Below, piece by piece: positions 41,879 through 51,526 of a stretch of DNA of 62,081 nucleotides. Origin of the DNA: JALYNX01 sp044867525. GTDB taxonomy: Bacteria > Actinomycetota > Acidimicrobiia > Spongiisociales > ZC4RG35. Position 1 is the first letter of the stretch. Each line of letters opens with the position of its first letter. The notes beneath the pieces were generated by a model, which was not told where the DNA came from, made no database searches, and saw only the letters and a program-made list of their open reading frames with translations. The translations under genes were made by a program, and so were the position numbers. The stretch covers positions 1-62,081 of the forward strand of contig JBIOVB010000130.1 of NCBI GenBank assembly GCA_044867525.1. The letters run 5' to 3'.

Positions 41879-44551
41879 TCATTCGTAGAACCTCCTCTCG
41901 AAAACCTGACGCGCCCTCCTGGTGACGCGGCGATAGTGCTCGCGGAGCTCGGCAGCTCGGGAGAAGCCGAGAGATGAGGCGAGGCGCACCAGCTCGTCGG
42001 GATCGGTCGGCATCGAGTCGGACACGCGGCCGGCCTGGAGGTGGAGGCGTAGCCGCACCCGGGTGCAGAACAGGTAGGACTCGATGAGGGTGTCCGCCTC
42101 GTCCCGGGTCAGGAGCTCCAGGCTCCGGAGCGCAGTCAGGGCATCGAGGGTGCCTGGCGTCCGTAGCGACTCGTGCCCCGCCCCGTGGCGCAGCTGCAGC
42201 AGCTGGGTGAGGAATTCGATGTCGCTGAGGCTGCCCCTACCCAGTTTGAGATGGAAGTCCGGGTCCTCGTCGGCCGGGATGCGCTCGTTCTCTACCCTCG
42301 CCTTGATGTCGCGGATCGAGCGCACCGACTCTTCCGGGATCGGCCGACTCCAGATCACGTCCCCGAGAAGCCCGGTGAATGATGCCGACACGTCGGGATC
42401 GCCGGCAACCGGGCGGGCGCGGACCAGTGCCAGGAGCTCCCAGGGCTCCACCCAGTCCTGGTAGTAGCGCCGGTAGCTCTCCAGGGATCGGGCCAGGGGC
42501 CCACGCCGGCCCTCCGGCCTGATCTCGGCGTCGAGGGCGTAGGCCTCGCCGTGGCGCCCCGGCTCGCTGAGCACCCGCCCCAGGTCGGTGGCGACGCGCA
42601 GAGCACGTTGCCGGTCGCTGTCGGATTCGAAGACGTACATGACATCGAGGTCCGACCCATAGGAGAGCTCGAGCCCTCCCCAACGCCCCATGGCCACGAC
42701 CGAGAACCCCGTCGGGTCACGGTCGCTGGAGATATGGAGGGCGCCTGCCACCGCGGCGTCGGCGCTGTCGGCCAGGGTGCGGAGGGTGTCCGCGACCGGA
42801 GCCTCCCCCAGGATGTCCCGGGCGGCGATCCGCAGTTTCCTGCGGCGGGTGAACCTGCGGATCGTCCCCACCTTGGCATCGGGGTCGGGTCGGGAGTCGA
42901 GCAGGGTGATCAACCGCTCGATCTCGCCGTCACGAGGGCGGATGTCACCGAGCAGACGATCGTCGGCGAGCCTGGGGATGAATTCGGGGATGCGGTCGAT
43001 CAACTGGCCGACGAGGCGGCTGGTTCCGAGCAGGAGGCATAGTCGCTCACCCGCCAGCGGGTTGACCTGGAGCAGGGTCACCAGAGCCGAATGGTCGGAG
43101 GTGTTGGCGAGGACGATTCGAAGTTGGGCGAGCCCCAGGTCTGGATTGGGAGAGATCGAGAGCCAGTCGAGCATCAGGGGAAGCATCTGGTGCATCGCCC
43201 GGGACCGTCTGCTGAGGCCTGTTGTCAGCTCCTCGAGGGCGCGTTTGGCGCCGGCGATGTCGGAGAAACCGAGGGAGCCGAGGCGGAGCGAAGCCTCCTC
43301 GACGCCGAGGCGGGCGCTCGATGACCCCACCAGCGCATCCAGGATCGGGCGGAAGTAGAGGCGCTCATGGGCATCGCGCACCACCGACCGGACTTCCTCC
43401 AGCCGGTCCACCAAGCGGCGGTCGGGCTCGGTGTCGAAGCCCAGCGAGCGGCCGATCCGCGCCACGGACCCGGGGTCCGTCGGAAGGTCGTGGGTCTGGC
43501 GCAAGTCCCAGAGCTGGATCCGGTGCTCGACGTTGCGCAGGAATCGATAGGCATCGGCGAGTCTCTCGTGGTCGGCCGCCTCGATGAACCCCATCGCCGC
43601 CAGGGAGTCGAGGGCATCGAGGGTGGCCGGTGCCCTCAGCTCCGGCTCCAGGCGCCCATGGACCAACTGAAGCAATTGGACGGAGAACTCGACGTCGCGA
43701 ATTCCGCCCCGAGAGCGCTTGATGTCGGCAGGCGAGGCGCCCTGCTCCACCTGCTCCTTGATCCGGCGGATGCTCCTCAGGGCTTCGACATCGAGCCCCT
43801 GCTCCCACACCAGGGCACGCGTCAGCTCAACGAATTTCTCGCCCAAGTCGCGATCGCCGGCGGCAAACCTGGCCTTGAGCAGGGCCTGAAGCTCCCAGGG
43901 CTCACCCCAATCGCGGTAGTAGCGGGCATAACTCTCGAGTGTCCTGCTGAGCGGTCCTATCGCCCCCTCCGGCCGGAGGTCGAGGTCCACTTCGAGCGCC
44001 GGACCATCTGGCGTCGGGGTGGAGAGGATGGCGACCAGCCTGCTGGCGAGGGCGAGCGCACCTGCACGGGCTCCGGCACCCTCCTCGGGGTCGGCATGCA
44101 CCAGGATCAGGTCGATGTCCGAGGAGTAGTTGACCTCCAAGGCACCCCACTTGCCCATTGCGATCACGGAGAACGGGAGATTCTCGACTATGGGATGTCG
44201 CTCTGCGGTCGATCGCCGTGCCGTGGTAAGCGCGGCCTCGACGATCCGATCGAGGGCCTCGGAGTATCGGGCCATGGCGACTGTCAGGTCGATGGCTCCG
44301 GACAGGTCGTCACCCGAGATGACGCTCAATGCCCGGTGCACCCGGAGCGTGACATTGGGCTCTTCGGGGTCGCTCGTGAGGAGACCGGGGTGGCGGGCGA
44401 GGCTCCGGCTCAGGATGCGGCTGGCACCGGCGATCGCGGTGGCCCGGCGCAGAGCTGCGGGATCGTCCCGCAGGCCCGGGTCCGCACTGAGGATCGCGGT
44501 CAGCCTCTCCTCGACCTCGGAGTCGAGCCCCCGGCTTTGCTGATCGGTCAC
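41879..44551 (-). CDS. glnE: Bifunctional glutamine synthetase adenylyltransferase/deadenylylase
   Basis: This 890-residue enzyme adds and removes AMP on glutamine synthetase in nitrogen control. It has two nucleotidyltransferase halves: MGKWGALEVNYSSDIDLI at residues 132-149 (deadenylylating) and MGRWGGLELSYGSDLDVM near residue 620-640 (adenylylating), each followed by helical regions. GTG 44551 lies 7 nt after TAGCCT (44559-44564). The promoter shares a 35-bp gap with divergent nadE. Confidence 0.94.
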   Translation of the reverse strand: MTDQQSRGLDSEVEERLTAILSADPGLRDDPAALRRATAIAGASRILSRSLARHPGLLTSDPEEPNVTLRVHRALSVISGDDLSGAIDLTVAMARYSEALDRIVEAALTTARRSTAERHPIVENLPFSVIAMGKWGALEVNYSSDIDLILVHADPEEGAGARAGALALASRLVAILSTPTPDGPALEVDLDLRPEGAIGPLSRTLESYARYYRDWGEPWELQALLKARFAAGDRDLGEKFVELTRALVWEQGLDVEALRSIRRIKEQVEQGASPADIKRSRGGIRDVEFSVQLLQLVHGRLEPELRAPATLDALDSLAAMGFIEAADHERLADAYRFLRNVEHRIQLWDLRQTHDLPTDPGSVARIGRSLGFDTEPDRRLVDRLEEVRSVVRDAHERLYFRPILDALVGSSSARLGVEEASLRLGSLGFSDIAGAKRALEELTTGLSRRSRAMHQMLPLMLDWLSISPNPDLGLAQLRIVLANTSDHSALVTLLQVNPLAGERLCLLLGTSRLVGQLIDRIPEFIPRLADDRLLGDIRPRDGEIERLITLLDSRPDPDAKVGTIRRFTRRRKLRIAARDILGEAPVADTLRTLADSADAAVAGALHISSDRDPTGFSVVAMGRWGGLELSYGSDLDVMYVFESDSDRQRALRVATDLGRVLSEPGRHGEAYALDAEIRPEGRRGPLARSLESYRRYYQDWVEPWELLALVRARPVAGDPDVSASFTGLLGDVIWSRPIPEESVRSIRDIKARVENERIPADEDPDFHLKLGRGSLSDIEFLTQLLQLRHGAGHESLRTPGTLDALTALRSLELLTRDEADTLIESYLFCTRVRLRLHLQAGRVSDSMPTDPDELVRLASSLGFSRAAELREHYRRVTRRARQVFERRFYE

Positions 44552-44586
44552 GGGGTTCAGGCTAAGGGGAGGCGTAACGTGGCGGT

Positions 44587-46242
44587 ATGCCGGTCCGGGT
44601 AGCCGGCGCCCAGATCAACCTGGTCGTCGGTGACATCAAGGGAAATGAGGGGCGTGTCGCCGAAGCCATGGCGTGGGCGGAGGCCGAAGGTGCGGACCTT
44701 CTCCTTCTCCCAGAGCTCGCCTTGAACGGCTATCCGCCTGAGGACCTGGTACTTCGCCGCGACTTCGTCGACGCCGGGATCGAGGCCCGGGACCGGCTGG
44801 CTGCCCGCTCTGGCGGGTTGGCCGTGGTCGTGGGTTTCGTGGATCGTGCGGAGCCATCGCCTCGAGGCGGGGCGGATGCATTGGAGAGGAACGTTGCCAA
44901 CGCGGCGGCCATTCTCCAGCACGGTGAGGTACGCGGGGTGTATCACAAGGTGCTCCTCCCCAATTACGGGGTCTTCGACGAGGATCGCTATTTCTCGGTC
45001 GGTAACAGCCCTGGTGCGGTGTGGACGGTGGGCGACCTCACGGTCGGCGTGTCGATATGCGAGGACATTTGGCTCGCCGACGGGCCTCCGGCTGTCCAGG
45101 CAGCGGCCGGCGCCCGGATCCTGCTCAACATCAACGCCTCTCCTTTCCACCGGGGGAAGGCGGAAGAGCGAGAGGCGATGATCGTCGAACGCGCCGTGGC
45201 GGCAGGCGCCCCCGTGGTCTATCTGAATCTGGTCGGAGGCCAGGACGAGCTCGTGTTCGACGGTGGCTCGATGGTGATAGCCGCAGACGGGTCGGTGATC
45301 CATCGCTCGCCCCAGTTCGAGGAGGACCACTTCGTGGTCGACGTGCCCCTTGCCGGGGAGACCGCCGCCCCCACCGACCTCTCAACCTTCCTCGATCCGA
45401 CCGAGGAGGTGTACCGGGCCCTGACCGTCGGCCTCGGCGACTATGTGCGCAAGAACGGGTTCCAATCCGTCGTCATCGGGCTCTCCGGGGGAATCGACTC
45501 CGCGCTGACTGCTGCCATCGCCGTCGACGCTTTGGGGCCGGATGGAGTCTGGGGCGTGGCGATGCCGTCTCGATTCTCGTCGCAGCACTCGATCGAGGAT
45601 GCCCGTCAGCTGGCGTTGAACCTGGGGATTCGCTTCGACCTCGTTCCCATCGACGACGTCTATGGGTCGTATCTGGAGGCTCTGGCTCCGGTGTTCGTCG
45701 ATTTGCCCTTCGGAGTGGCCGAAGAGAACCTGCAGGCACGCACCAGGGGGGCGATCCTCATGGCGATCTCCAACAAACACGGCCCGATGGTGGTTGCCAC
45801 GGGCAACAAGTCCGAGCTTGCCGCTGGGTATGCGACCCTCTACGGCGACATGGTCGGCGGTTATGCGGTGCTCAAGGACGTCTTCAAGTCGCTGGTCTAC
45901 GAGCTGGCGAAATGGCGGAACAAGGATGGCGAGGTGATCCCGCAAGACAGCATCGACAAACCGCCTTCGGCCGAGCTTCGTCCCAACCAGCAGGACTCGG
46001 ATTCACTGCCCCCTTACCACGTGCTCGACGCCATCCTCGAGCTGTACATCGAAGACGATTGCGCGCCAGTCGACATCGTGGAAAGAGGCTACGACGGCGA
46101 CCTCGTGGCCCGGGTGACGGGGATGGTCGACCGCAACGAGTACAAGCGAAGACAGGCGGCACCCGGGGTCAAGATCACGACGAAGGCCTTCGGCAAGGAT
46201 CGGCGACTCCCGATCACCAACCGCTACCGGTCACCAGCGTGA
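44587..46242 (+). CDS. nadE: Glutamine-dependent NAD+ synthetase
   Basis: This 551-residue protein amidates deamido-NAD. The N-terminal nitrilase-type glutaminase has the triad E43, K121 and C158 (SICEDIW). The C-terminal synthetase has the pyrophosphatase loop LSGGIDSA (299-306) and the conserved GNKSE. The two-domain form uses glutamine as the amide source. ATG 44587 lies 6 nt after TAACGT (44575-44580), consistent with a leaderless mRNA. The stop overlaps the next gene (GTGA). Confidence 0.95.
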   Translation: MPVRVAGAQINLVVGDIKGNEGRVAEAMAWAEAEGADLLLLPELALNGYPPEDLVLRRDFVDAGIEARDRLAARSGGLAVVVGFVDRAEPSPRGGADALERNVANAAAILQHGEVRGVYHKVLLPNYGVFDEDRYFSVGNSPGAVWTVGDLTVGVSICEDIWLADGPPAVQAAAGARILLNINASPFHRGKAEEREAMIVERAVAAGAPVVYLNLVGGQDELVFDGGSMVIAADGSVIHRSPQFEEDHFVVDVPLAGETAAPTDLSTFLDPTEEVYRALTVGLGDYVRKNGFQSVVIGLSGGIDSALTAAIAVDALGPDGVWGVAMPSRFSSQHSIEDARQLALNLGIRFDLVPIDDVYGSYLEALAPVFVDLPFGVAEENLQARTRGAILMAISNKHGPMVVATGNKSELAAGYATLYGDMVGGYAVLKDVFKSLVYELAKWRNKDGEVIPQDSIDKPPSAELRPNQQDSDSLPPYHVLDAILELYIEDDCAPVDIVERGYDGDLVARVTGMVDRNEYKRRQAAPGVKITTKAFGKDRRLPITNRYRSPA

Positions 46243-47045
46243 CCTCGACCGTCTTCATCAACGGCGTCGCTTCAGACGCGGGAGTGCCAGTGACCGACTC
46301 TTCGGTCCTGCGCGGTGACGGCTGTTTCGAGGTGCTCAAGGCATACCAGGGACGAGCCTTCGCCATGGACCTCCACCTCGATCGGCTGGAGAGGAGCGCA
46401 AAGGCACTCGAGATCACTCTTCCCCAACGCGACGACATCGCAGCCTGGATCGGCGCGGTGGCCGTGGAATGCCCGGATTGTGCGGTGCGGGTGGTGGTCA
46501 CTCGGGGCTCCGCCCTGCCCGGCGGGCCGACCGAGCCAATGGTGATCGTGTTCGCCCATTCCTGGGAGCCCCCGGTTGGCCCGGCAACCCTGTTCCCGGT
46601 GACCGCGCCCTGGCATGGCGCCGGTGTCGGCTGGGACCTCGCAGGAGCCAAGGTCCTCTCCTATGCGCCCAACGTCTCCGCGACCAGGAGCGCCCGCAAC
46701 TCCGGCTTCGACGATGCACTTCTCCTGACGGTCCCGGGATCGGTTCTCGAAGGCCCGACCTTCTCAGTGGCCTGGGTGGTCGATGGGGTGCTGGAGACCC
46801 CGTCATTGGACCTCGGCATCCTCGACTCGATAACCCGTCGTCTCTTGTTAGAAGACGCGACCAGGCTTGGAATCGAGGTGGTCGAGGGCGAGTGGCCTTT
46901 GGATCGTCTCGCTGCCGCGTCGGAGGCGATGGCTCTGTCCACCATCCGTGAGGTGCAACCCGTCTCCAGGATCGGTGACCTGGGATTCGGCGAGGGCCCG
47001 GTCACCAGCCGTCTCCGCCGCGAGTTCTCTCAGCGCACCGGCTGA
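46239..47045 (+). CDS. Class IV aminotransferase (BCAT/aminodeoxychorismate lyase family)
   Basis: This 268-residue PLP fold-type IV enzyme has the PLP Lys in GAKVLSY, followed by a LEGPTFSVAWV segment and GILDSITRRLLLE, in the usual order. Substrate class is ambiguous: 4-amino-4-deoxychorismate lyase (folate) or branched-chain/D-amino acid transaminase. GTG 46239 overlaps the nadE stop by 4 bp, so the two are co-translated. The 3' end overlaps the convergent M23 gene by 16 bp. Confidence 0.85.
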   Translation: MTSTVFINGVASDAGVPVTDSSVLRGDGCFEVLKAYQGRAFAMDLHLDRLERSAKALEITLPQRDDIAAWIGAVAVECPDCAVRVVVTRGSALPGGPTEPMVIVFAHSWEPPVGPATLFPVTAPWHGAGVGWDLAGAKVLSYAPNVSATRSARNSGFDDALLLTVPGSVLEGPTFSVAWVVDGVLETPSLDLGILDSITRRLLLEDATRLGIEVVEGEWPLDRLAAASEAMALSTIREVQPVSRIGDLGFGEGPVTSRLRREFSQRTG

Positions 47046-48484
47046 GTCACATCCGCGCAGTCGGCGATCGTCGGGCCGTGGATCCAGCGAAGCAGGTTGG
47101 CCAGCGCCTCGCCCCGATTGATCAGTCGCTGATCGTCGAGCGGTGGCCGGCACTCGCCCAAGACGCCGGCGTTGCGCAGGAGGGTCTCCGCCTCATCCGC
47201 GTCGGGGAGGACCCCGAGTGCACCAACCGTGTTCACCAACTCCGGGCTGGTGAGGTCGGCCGGCTGCGGCTCACTCAGAGCCCAAGCCGCCAAACGGGCT
47301 ACCTCGGTCTCGGGAATGCCAAAGGCGAGGCACGGCTCGGTCTCTACGCATCCCATCAGCTCGCTCAGGGCGCGGGCGTCACCCGCTGCAGCTACGAACA
47401 CCTGGGGGATCTCCTGAGTTCTCGCCTCCATGGGAGGAGGTTCGACACCTACCAGGTGGCGAGCCACCGCACGGGCAAACTCAGGGTCGGCGAGCTCCTC
47501 GGGGCATAGTGTGAGCCCGATCTCGTCACAGGGGAGGTATAGGCCTTGGGTCAGCAATAGCGCGGCCTGGAGCTGGATTCCGTCCCCGTCGTCGTCCAGG
47601 TAGGGGCCTGAGGCAGCTGGGTCGGGGATCTCGGCCTCGCGGCGTGCCTGGCGGAGGCTCGCAGCCGGATCCACGGCGACTCCTTGGCGGGTTCTCAACT
47701 CGAAATGGAGATGGTTGACCGAATCCTCGGCATTTCCCGAGTCGCCGATCCACCCGATCACCTGGCCGGCGACGACGGCGTCACCCACCTTCAGGTCTGG
47801 TCTTGCTCCGATCCCCATTCCGTCGTCAGTGAGGTGGAGATCGTTGTTGAGGTGGATGTAAACCGAGTACCAGCCGTCGTCGTGTCGGATCTTGATCGAG
47901 CAACAGTCTTCTGTTCCAACTACCTGTTTGATCTCGAGAACCGTGCCATCGGAGACCGCCAGCACCGGTGTCAGCTTCGGTGCACCCAGGTCGATGCCTG
48001 CATGCCGGCGGGCGCCACCGTCACGGGCGACCCCGAAGGTGGAGATGACCGGGCTGTCGCCGGCGATGGGCCAAGCCATGTCGTAGACGAAGGCGGAGCA
48101 CCTTGGCCTGCTCGGCCGCGGTGGTGAGGTCGGTGAGGGCCCCGGCAGGGAGGTCGATGCGTCGCCGTCGACCGTGGTGCTCGTCGAGTCGTCGATGGTC
48201 GTAGTCGAGGTCTCGGTAACGGTTGTGGTAGTCGTCTCGACCGCCGTCGTGGTCGTGGTCTCATCCCCAGGCACAGTGGTCGGGGTGGAGGTCCCCGGAG
48301 TCGTGGTCGAGGTCGTCGACGGGGTGCGCGGCCTTGGTGTGCCCGGAAGGGGCGGCAGGTCGTCGAGCGTGGTCGGCCCGCACATCGCTGCCTCCGCCGG
48401 GGCGGGAGGCCCGGCCACCACGAAAAGGGCGGCGATGAGAGCCAGGACGGCCACGGTGGCAGCCCCGAGCCTGCCTGGTGTCAT
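47030..48484 (-). CDS. Secreted M23 (LytM-like) peptidase family protein
   Basis: This 484-residue exported protein has a signal peptide (about residues 1-33), a long Thr/Ser/Pro-rich linker (about 45-125) and a LytM domain with HAGIDLGAP and HLHFEL zinc motifs, which suggests cell-wall endopeptidase activity. The last 180 residues form an unassigned Ala/Leu-rich helical domain. ATG 48484 lies 6 nt after TAGCCT (48491-48496, minus strand), indicating a leaderless mRNA. Confidence 0.86.
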   Translation of the reverse strand: MTPGRLGAATVAVLALIAALFVVAGPPAPAEAAMCGPTTLDDLPPLPGTPRPRTPSTTSTTTPGTSTPTTVPGDETTTTTAVETTTTTVTETSTTTIDDSTSTTVDGDASTSLPGPSPTSPPRPSRPRCSAFVYDMAWPIAGDSPVISTFGVARDGGARRHAGIDLGAPKLTPVLAVSDGTVLEIKQVVGTEDCCSIKIRHDDGWYSVYIHLNNDLHLTDDGMGIGARPDLKVGDAVVAGQVIGWIGDSGNAEDSVNHLHFELRTRQGVAVDPAASLRQARREAEIPDPAASGPYLDDDGDGIQLQAALLLTQGLYLPCDEIGLTLCPEELADPEFARAVARHLVGVEPPPMEARTQEIPQVFVAAAGDARALSELMGCVETEPCLAFGIPETEVARLAAWALSEPQPADLTSPELVNTVGALGVLPDADEAETLLRNAGVLGECRPPLDDQRLINRGEALANLLRWIHGPTIADCADVTQPVR

Positions 48485-48565
48485 GGGCGAAGGCTAACCA
48501 CGGAGAGCGGGGCTGGGAACCCGGGAGTATGGCCATAGCGTTCCGAGGGAATGCACAATGCCCCG

Positions 48566-49075
48566 ATGCGCAAATCCCTGGCCCTCTTCATCGCCCTGTC
48601 GGCGCTGCTCACGGCGTGTGACGGTGACGAGCCGGAACTGACGACCACCTCGACCCTGGTCACCTCGCCCGGTGAGGGTGGCGGCGAGGCAACCAGCACG
48701 ACGTCGGCGCCATCGAGCGGAGCGACCACCAGCACCACCCTGGTTGGGGAGACCGTGGGCAGCTACGAGATCGTGGCCCGTGAGCCGGTAGATGATGGCG
48801 AAGTTATCTACGTGGTGATCCCGCCGGGGGCCTACACCGACGTCGACCTGGAGAATTTCATCCTCGATCTCTACGAGCAGGGAACGGCCACCCATGGGGC
48901 CGAGGTGTTCACAGACCAGGCCGCGTCCGATGCCTACCTCAAGGCGGAGGCGGAGCGCACTCCGGAGGAAACCGCTCTCATCGATCAGCACCATCTGGTG
49001 AGCCTGGTCGGAGGCACCACCATCGTGTTCCGGGGGCCATTCGCCGAGTCCGGCCAGCACGCCTTGGGCAGCTAG
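48566..49075 (+). CDS. Small lipoprotein, function unknown
   Basis: This protein of about 169 residues has the signal MRKSLALFIALSALLTAC (lipobox Cys18), a Ser/Thr/Gly linker and a compact acidic domain of about 110 residues. I do not recognise it. ATG 48566 gives a standard signal; ATG 48551 is possible. A CACAAT box lies 6 nt before ATG 48566, similar to the -10 placement seen elsewhere. It ends 10 bp from convergent mgtE. Confidence 0.7.
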   Translation: MRKSLALFIALSALLTACDGDEPELTTTSTLVTSPGEGGGEATSTTSAPSSGATTSTTLVGETVGSYEIVAREPVDDGEVIYVVIPPGAYTDVDLENFILDLYEQGTATHGAEVFTDQAASDAYLKAEAERTPEETALIDQHHLVSLVGGTTIVFRGPFAESGQHALGS

Positions 49076-49085
49076 CGACAGACCA

Positions 49086-50489
49086 CTAGAGCAGGGCAGT
49101 CGCCACCAGCAGGAAGCCGCCGAAACCGACCACATCGGTGATGGTCGTGAGGAATATGGACGACGCCAGAGCAGGGTCCTGATCGAGGGCCCTCAACACC
49201 AGGGGTATGGCGGTGCCGGCCAAGGTGGCGACCAGCAGGTTCACCAGCACGGCCAATGCCACCACCGCTACCAGCTGGGCCCGCCCGCTCTCGCTGCTGA
49301 AGATCCCGGTCCCCAGTAGGAGATAGGTGAGGGCGGCGGCCGCCAGGGCAACTATGGCCCCGTTGACCAGTCCGGTGCCCGCGTGCCGTCTCATTATCGA
49401 GCCCACCTGGGCGCGGGGGACGTCGTCGGAGGCCAAAGATCGGATCATCACCGCCAGGCTCTGATTGCCGCTGTTCCCGCCCAACGAGGCGACAACGGGC
49501 ATCAGCGCGGCCAGCACCGGCTCCCGGGAGATGATGCCTGTCTGTTGCTCGATGACAAGGGCCACCAACAAGGAAAGAGTCAGATTGAGTATCAGCCACG
49601 GCGAGCGCATTCGCACCGACTTGGGGACGGCGGTGTACACGGTCTCCTCCACCCCGGCGCCGACCGCCGCTGCGAAGTCCTCGGTTGCCTCGTCCTGGAC
49701 CGCCTCGAGGACCGCGTCACTGGTGACCATGCCCAGGAGCCGCCCGTTCCCATCGGTCACCGGGATCCCGAACAGGTGGTAACGCTGGGCGAGATCTGCG
49801 ACCTCCTCCCGATCGGCGAAGGCGTTCACCGACACCGGATCTGGAACCATCACTTCCTCGAGGTTTGCCCCCGGCCGCTTGAAGACCAGGTCGCGGAATG
49901 AGATCACTCCCTTCAGTCGAGCGGCGTCGTCGACTACGTAGACATAGGAGAGGTCCTCGTACTCGTCATTGAGCTGACGGATACGCTCGATGGCCTCCCC
50001 TGCGGTGAGGCCGAAGGGGAGGGAGGCTATATCGGTGGACATCAAGCCGCCGGCGCTGTCCGGCGGATAGACGAGGAGGCTGCGGATCTCCCGCTCGGAG
50101 TCTTCGTCGAGTCGGGTGAGGACGGCTTCCGTGATCTCTTCGTCCAACTCGAAGAGGAGGTCGGCTGCCGCCTCTCCAGTCATCTCGCTGACCGCAGCCG
50201 TGAGGTCCTCGATGGACACATCCTCGAGAAGCTCTGCGGCGAGCTCCGGTGCGATCTGCTCCAGGATCTCGGCGGCGTCGGCCGCAGGCAGCTCACTGAG
50301 GAGTTCGGCGGCATCCTCCTCCGCCAGCTGTTCCAGGACGTCGGCGGCGTCGCCGGGAGCGGCTTCGGCGAGGGCCTCCCACTCTTCACGACGAGAATCG
50401 AGGTAATCCGCGACCTCGTCGTGATCGCGCCGCGCAGCGGCAATCAGTGTCCTTGCAAGTTGACGGGGACTTCTGAGTCGGAGTCTCAC
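49086..50489 (-). CDS. mgtE: Magnesium transporter MgtE
   Basis: This 467-residue protein has the full MgtE architecture: an acidic N-domain of HEAT-like repeats (LEQLAEEDAAELLSELP and similar), a pair of CBS domains (about residues 150-275, LMSTDIASLP and VPDPVSVNAF), and about five C-terminal transmembrane helices, with SLGGNSGNQSLAVMIRSLA. It mediates regulated Mg2+ uptake. The start is GTG 50489. Confidence 0.92.
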   Translation of the reverse strand: MRLRLRSPRQLARTLIAAARRDHDEVADYLDSRREEWEALAEAAPGDAADVLEQLAEEDAAELLSELPAADAAEILEQIAPELAAELLEDVSIEDLTAAVSEMTGEAAADLLFELDEEITEAVLTRLDEDSEREIRSLLVYPPDSAGGLMSTDIASLPFGLTAGEAIERIRQLNDEYEDLSYVYVVDDAARLKGVISFRDLVFKRPGANLEEVMVPDPVSVNAFADREEVADLAQRYHLFGIPVTDGNGRLLGMVTSDAVLEAVQDEATEDFAAAVGAGVEETVYTAVPKSVRMRSPWLILNLTLSLLVALVIEQQTGIISREPVLAALMPVVASLGGNSGNQSLAVMIRSLASDDVPRAQVGSIMRRHAGTGLVNGAIVALAAAALTYLLLGTGIFSSESGRAQLVAVVALAVLVNLLVATLAGTAIPLVLRALDQDPALASSIFLTTITDVVGFGGFLLVATALL

Positions 50490-50532
50490 CCTCGGCCCCT
50501 CGAACGGCGAACCGGGGCCAGGCTAACCCCGA

Positions 50533-51009
50533 TCAGCCTTGGAAAGGGCGCACGGCCTTGATCAAGAGGGTGAACTCGCCGGCCGGGGCCTCGTAAGAGA
50601 CCCGGTCTCCGACCGAGCCGCCGAGAAGGGCCTGACCCATCGGGCTGGTCGGCGAGGCGAGCAGCAGCCCCGCCACCTTGTTTTCCTGGGGAGCGACGAA
50701 GCATTCGAACTCATCGCCGTCGTGATCGACGACCGTGACCACGCTGCCCACCTCGACCTTGCCACTGTCGACAACCTCGAGGACCTCCGCGGTGTTGAGC
50801 AGGTACTCCAGCTTGCGAATCCGCGCCTCCATCAACCCTTGGTCGTTCTTCGCCGTGTCGTAGTCCGCGTTCTCACGCAGGTCGCCATGGGAGCGGGCCT
50901 CTGCGATGCGCTCCTCTATAGCCCGGCGTCCCTCGGTGCGGAGCTCCTCTAGCTCCTCTTCGATCTTCTGCCGGGCGGCAGGGGTCAGAAAAGTCGGTTC
51001 CTCGGTCAT
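50533..51009 (-). CDS. greA: Transcription elongation factor GreA
   Basis: This 158-residue factor stimulates transcript cleavage by stalled RNA polymerase. It has an N-terminal coiled coil (residues 1-80) with the acidic tip GDLRENADYDTAK (D43, E46) and a C-terminal FKBP-like domain ending in a beta-rich segment. The length is normal. The start is ATG 51009. It is a single gene downstream of the divergent 2Fe-2S gene promoter. Confidence 0.93.
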   Translation of the reverse strand: MTEEPTFLTPAARQKIEEELEELRTEGRRAIEERIAEARSHGDLRENADYDTAKNDQGLMEARIRKLEYLLNTAEVLEVVDSGKVEVGSVVTVVDHDGDEFECFVAPQENKVAGLLLASPTSPMGQALLGGSVGDRVSYEAPAGEFTLLIKAVRPFQG

Positions 51010-51103
51010 TCGAACCGGGGAGAGTAACTCCCACCTGACGGCTAATCGGTGGCAGGCCCGGCCGCGTGGAGGCGGATACCCGGATTCGGTCTAACTTCCT
51101 CCC

Positions 51104-51526
51104 GTGGAGCCCGCTCAGCGTCTCGACGCGATCGCCGAAGCCCTTTCCATCCCTCGGGCGCGGCGTCACATCTTCCTATGCGCCGACCAGACCACCCCGA
51201 AGTGCGCTCCGCATGAAACGACCCATGCGCTCTGGGGGCATCTCAAGAGGCGTCTCAAGGAATTGGGCCTGACCTCGGCCCCGCCGGCCTGGGGCGGAAA
51301 CCCTGGCATGGAGGCAACCTCCGGTGAGCCCGGCACAGGCACGGTGCTCAGGAGCAAGGTCGACTGCCTTCGAATCTGTGAGCAGGGAGCAATTTGCGTC
51401 GTGTACCCCGAGGGGACTTGGTACGCCGGTATCGACGAGGAGAAGCTGGACCGGATCATCGAGGAGCATCTGATCGGGGGGCGCCCGGTCGAAGACCTGA
51501 TGTTCGCAGTCGGAGACCTGCGGTGA
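51104..51526 (+). CDS. Thioredoxin-like [2Fe-2S] ferredoxin
   Basis: This 140-residue protein has the thioredoxin-like 2Fe-2S pattern C26-x7-C34 and C88-x3-C92 (DCLRIC), followed by VVYPEGTWYAGI, as in stand-alone members of the NuoE-type ferredoxin family. It is probably a soluble electron carrier. GTG 51104 lies 6 nt after TAACTT (51092-51097). The stop overlaps the alpha/beta hydrolase start (GTGA). Confidence 0.87.
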   Translation: MEPAQRLDAIAEALSIPRARRHIFLCADQTTPKCAPHETTHALWGHLKRRLKELGLTSAPPAWGGNPGMEATSGEPGTGTVLRSKVDCLRICEQGAICVVYPEGTWYAGIDEEKLDRIIEEHLIGGRPVEDLMFAVGDLR

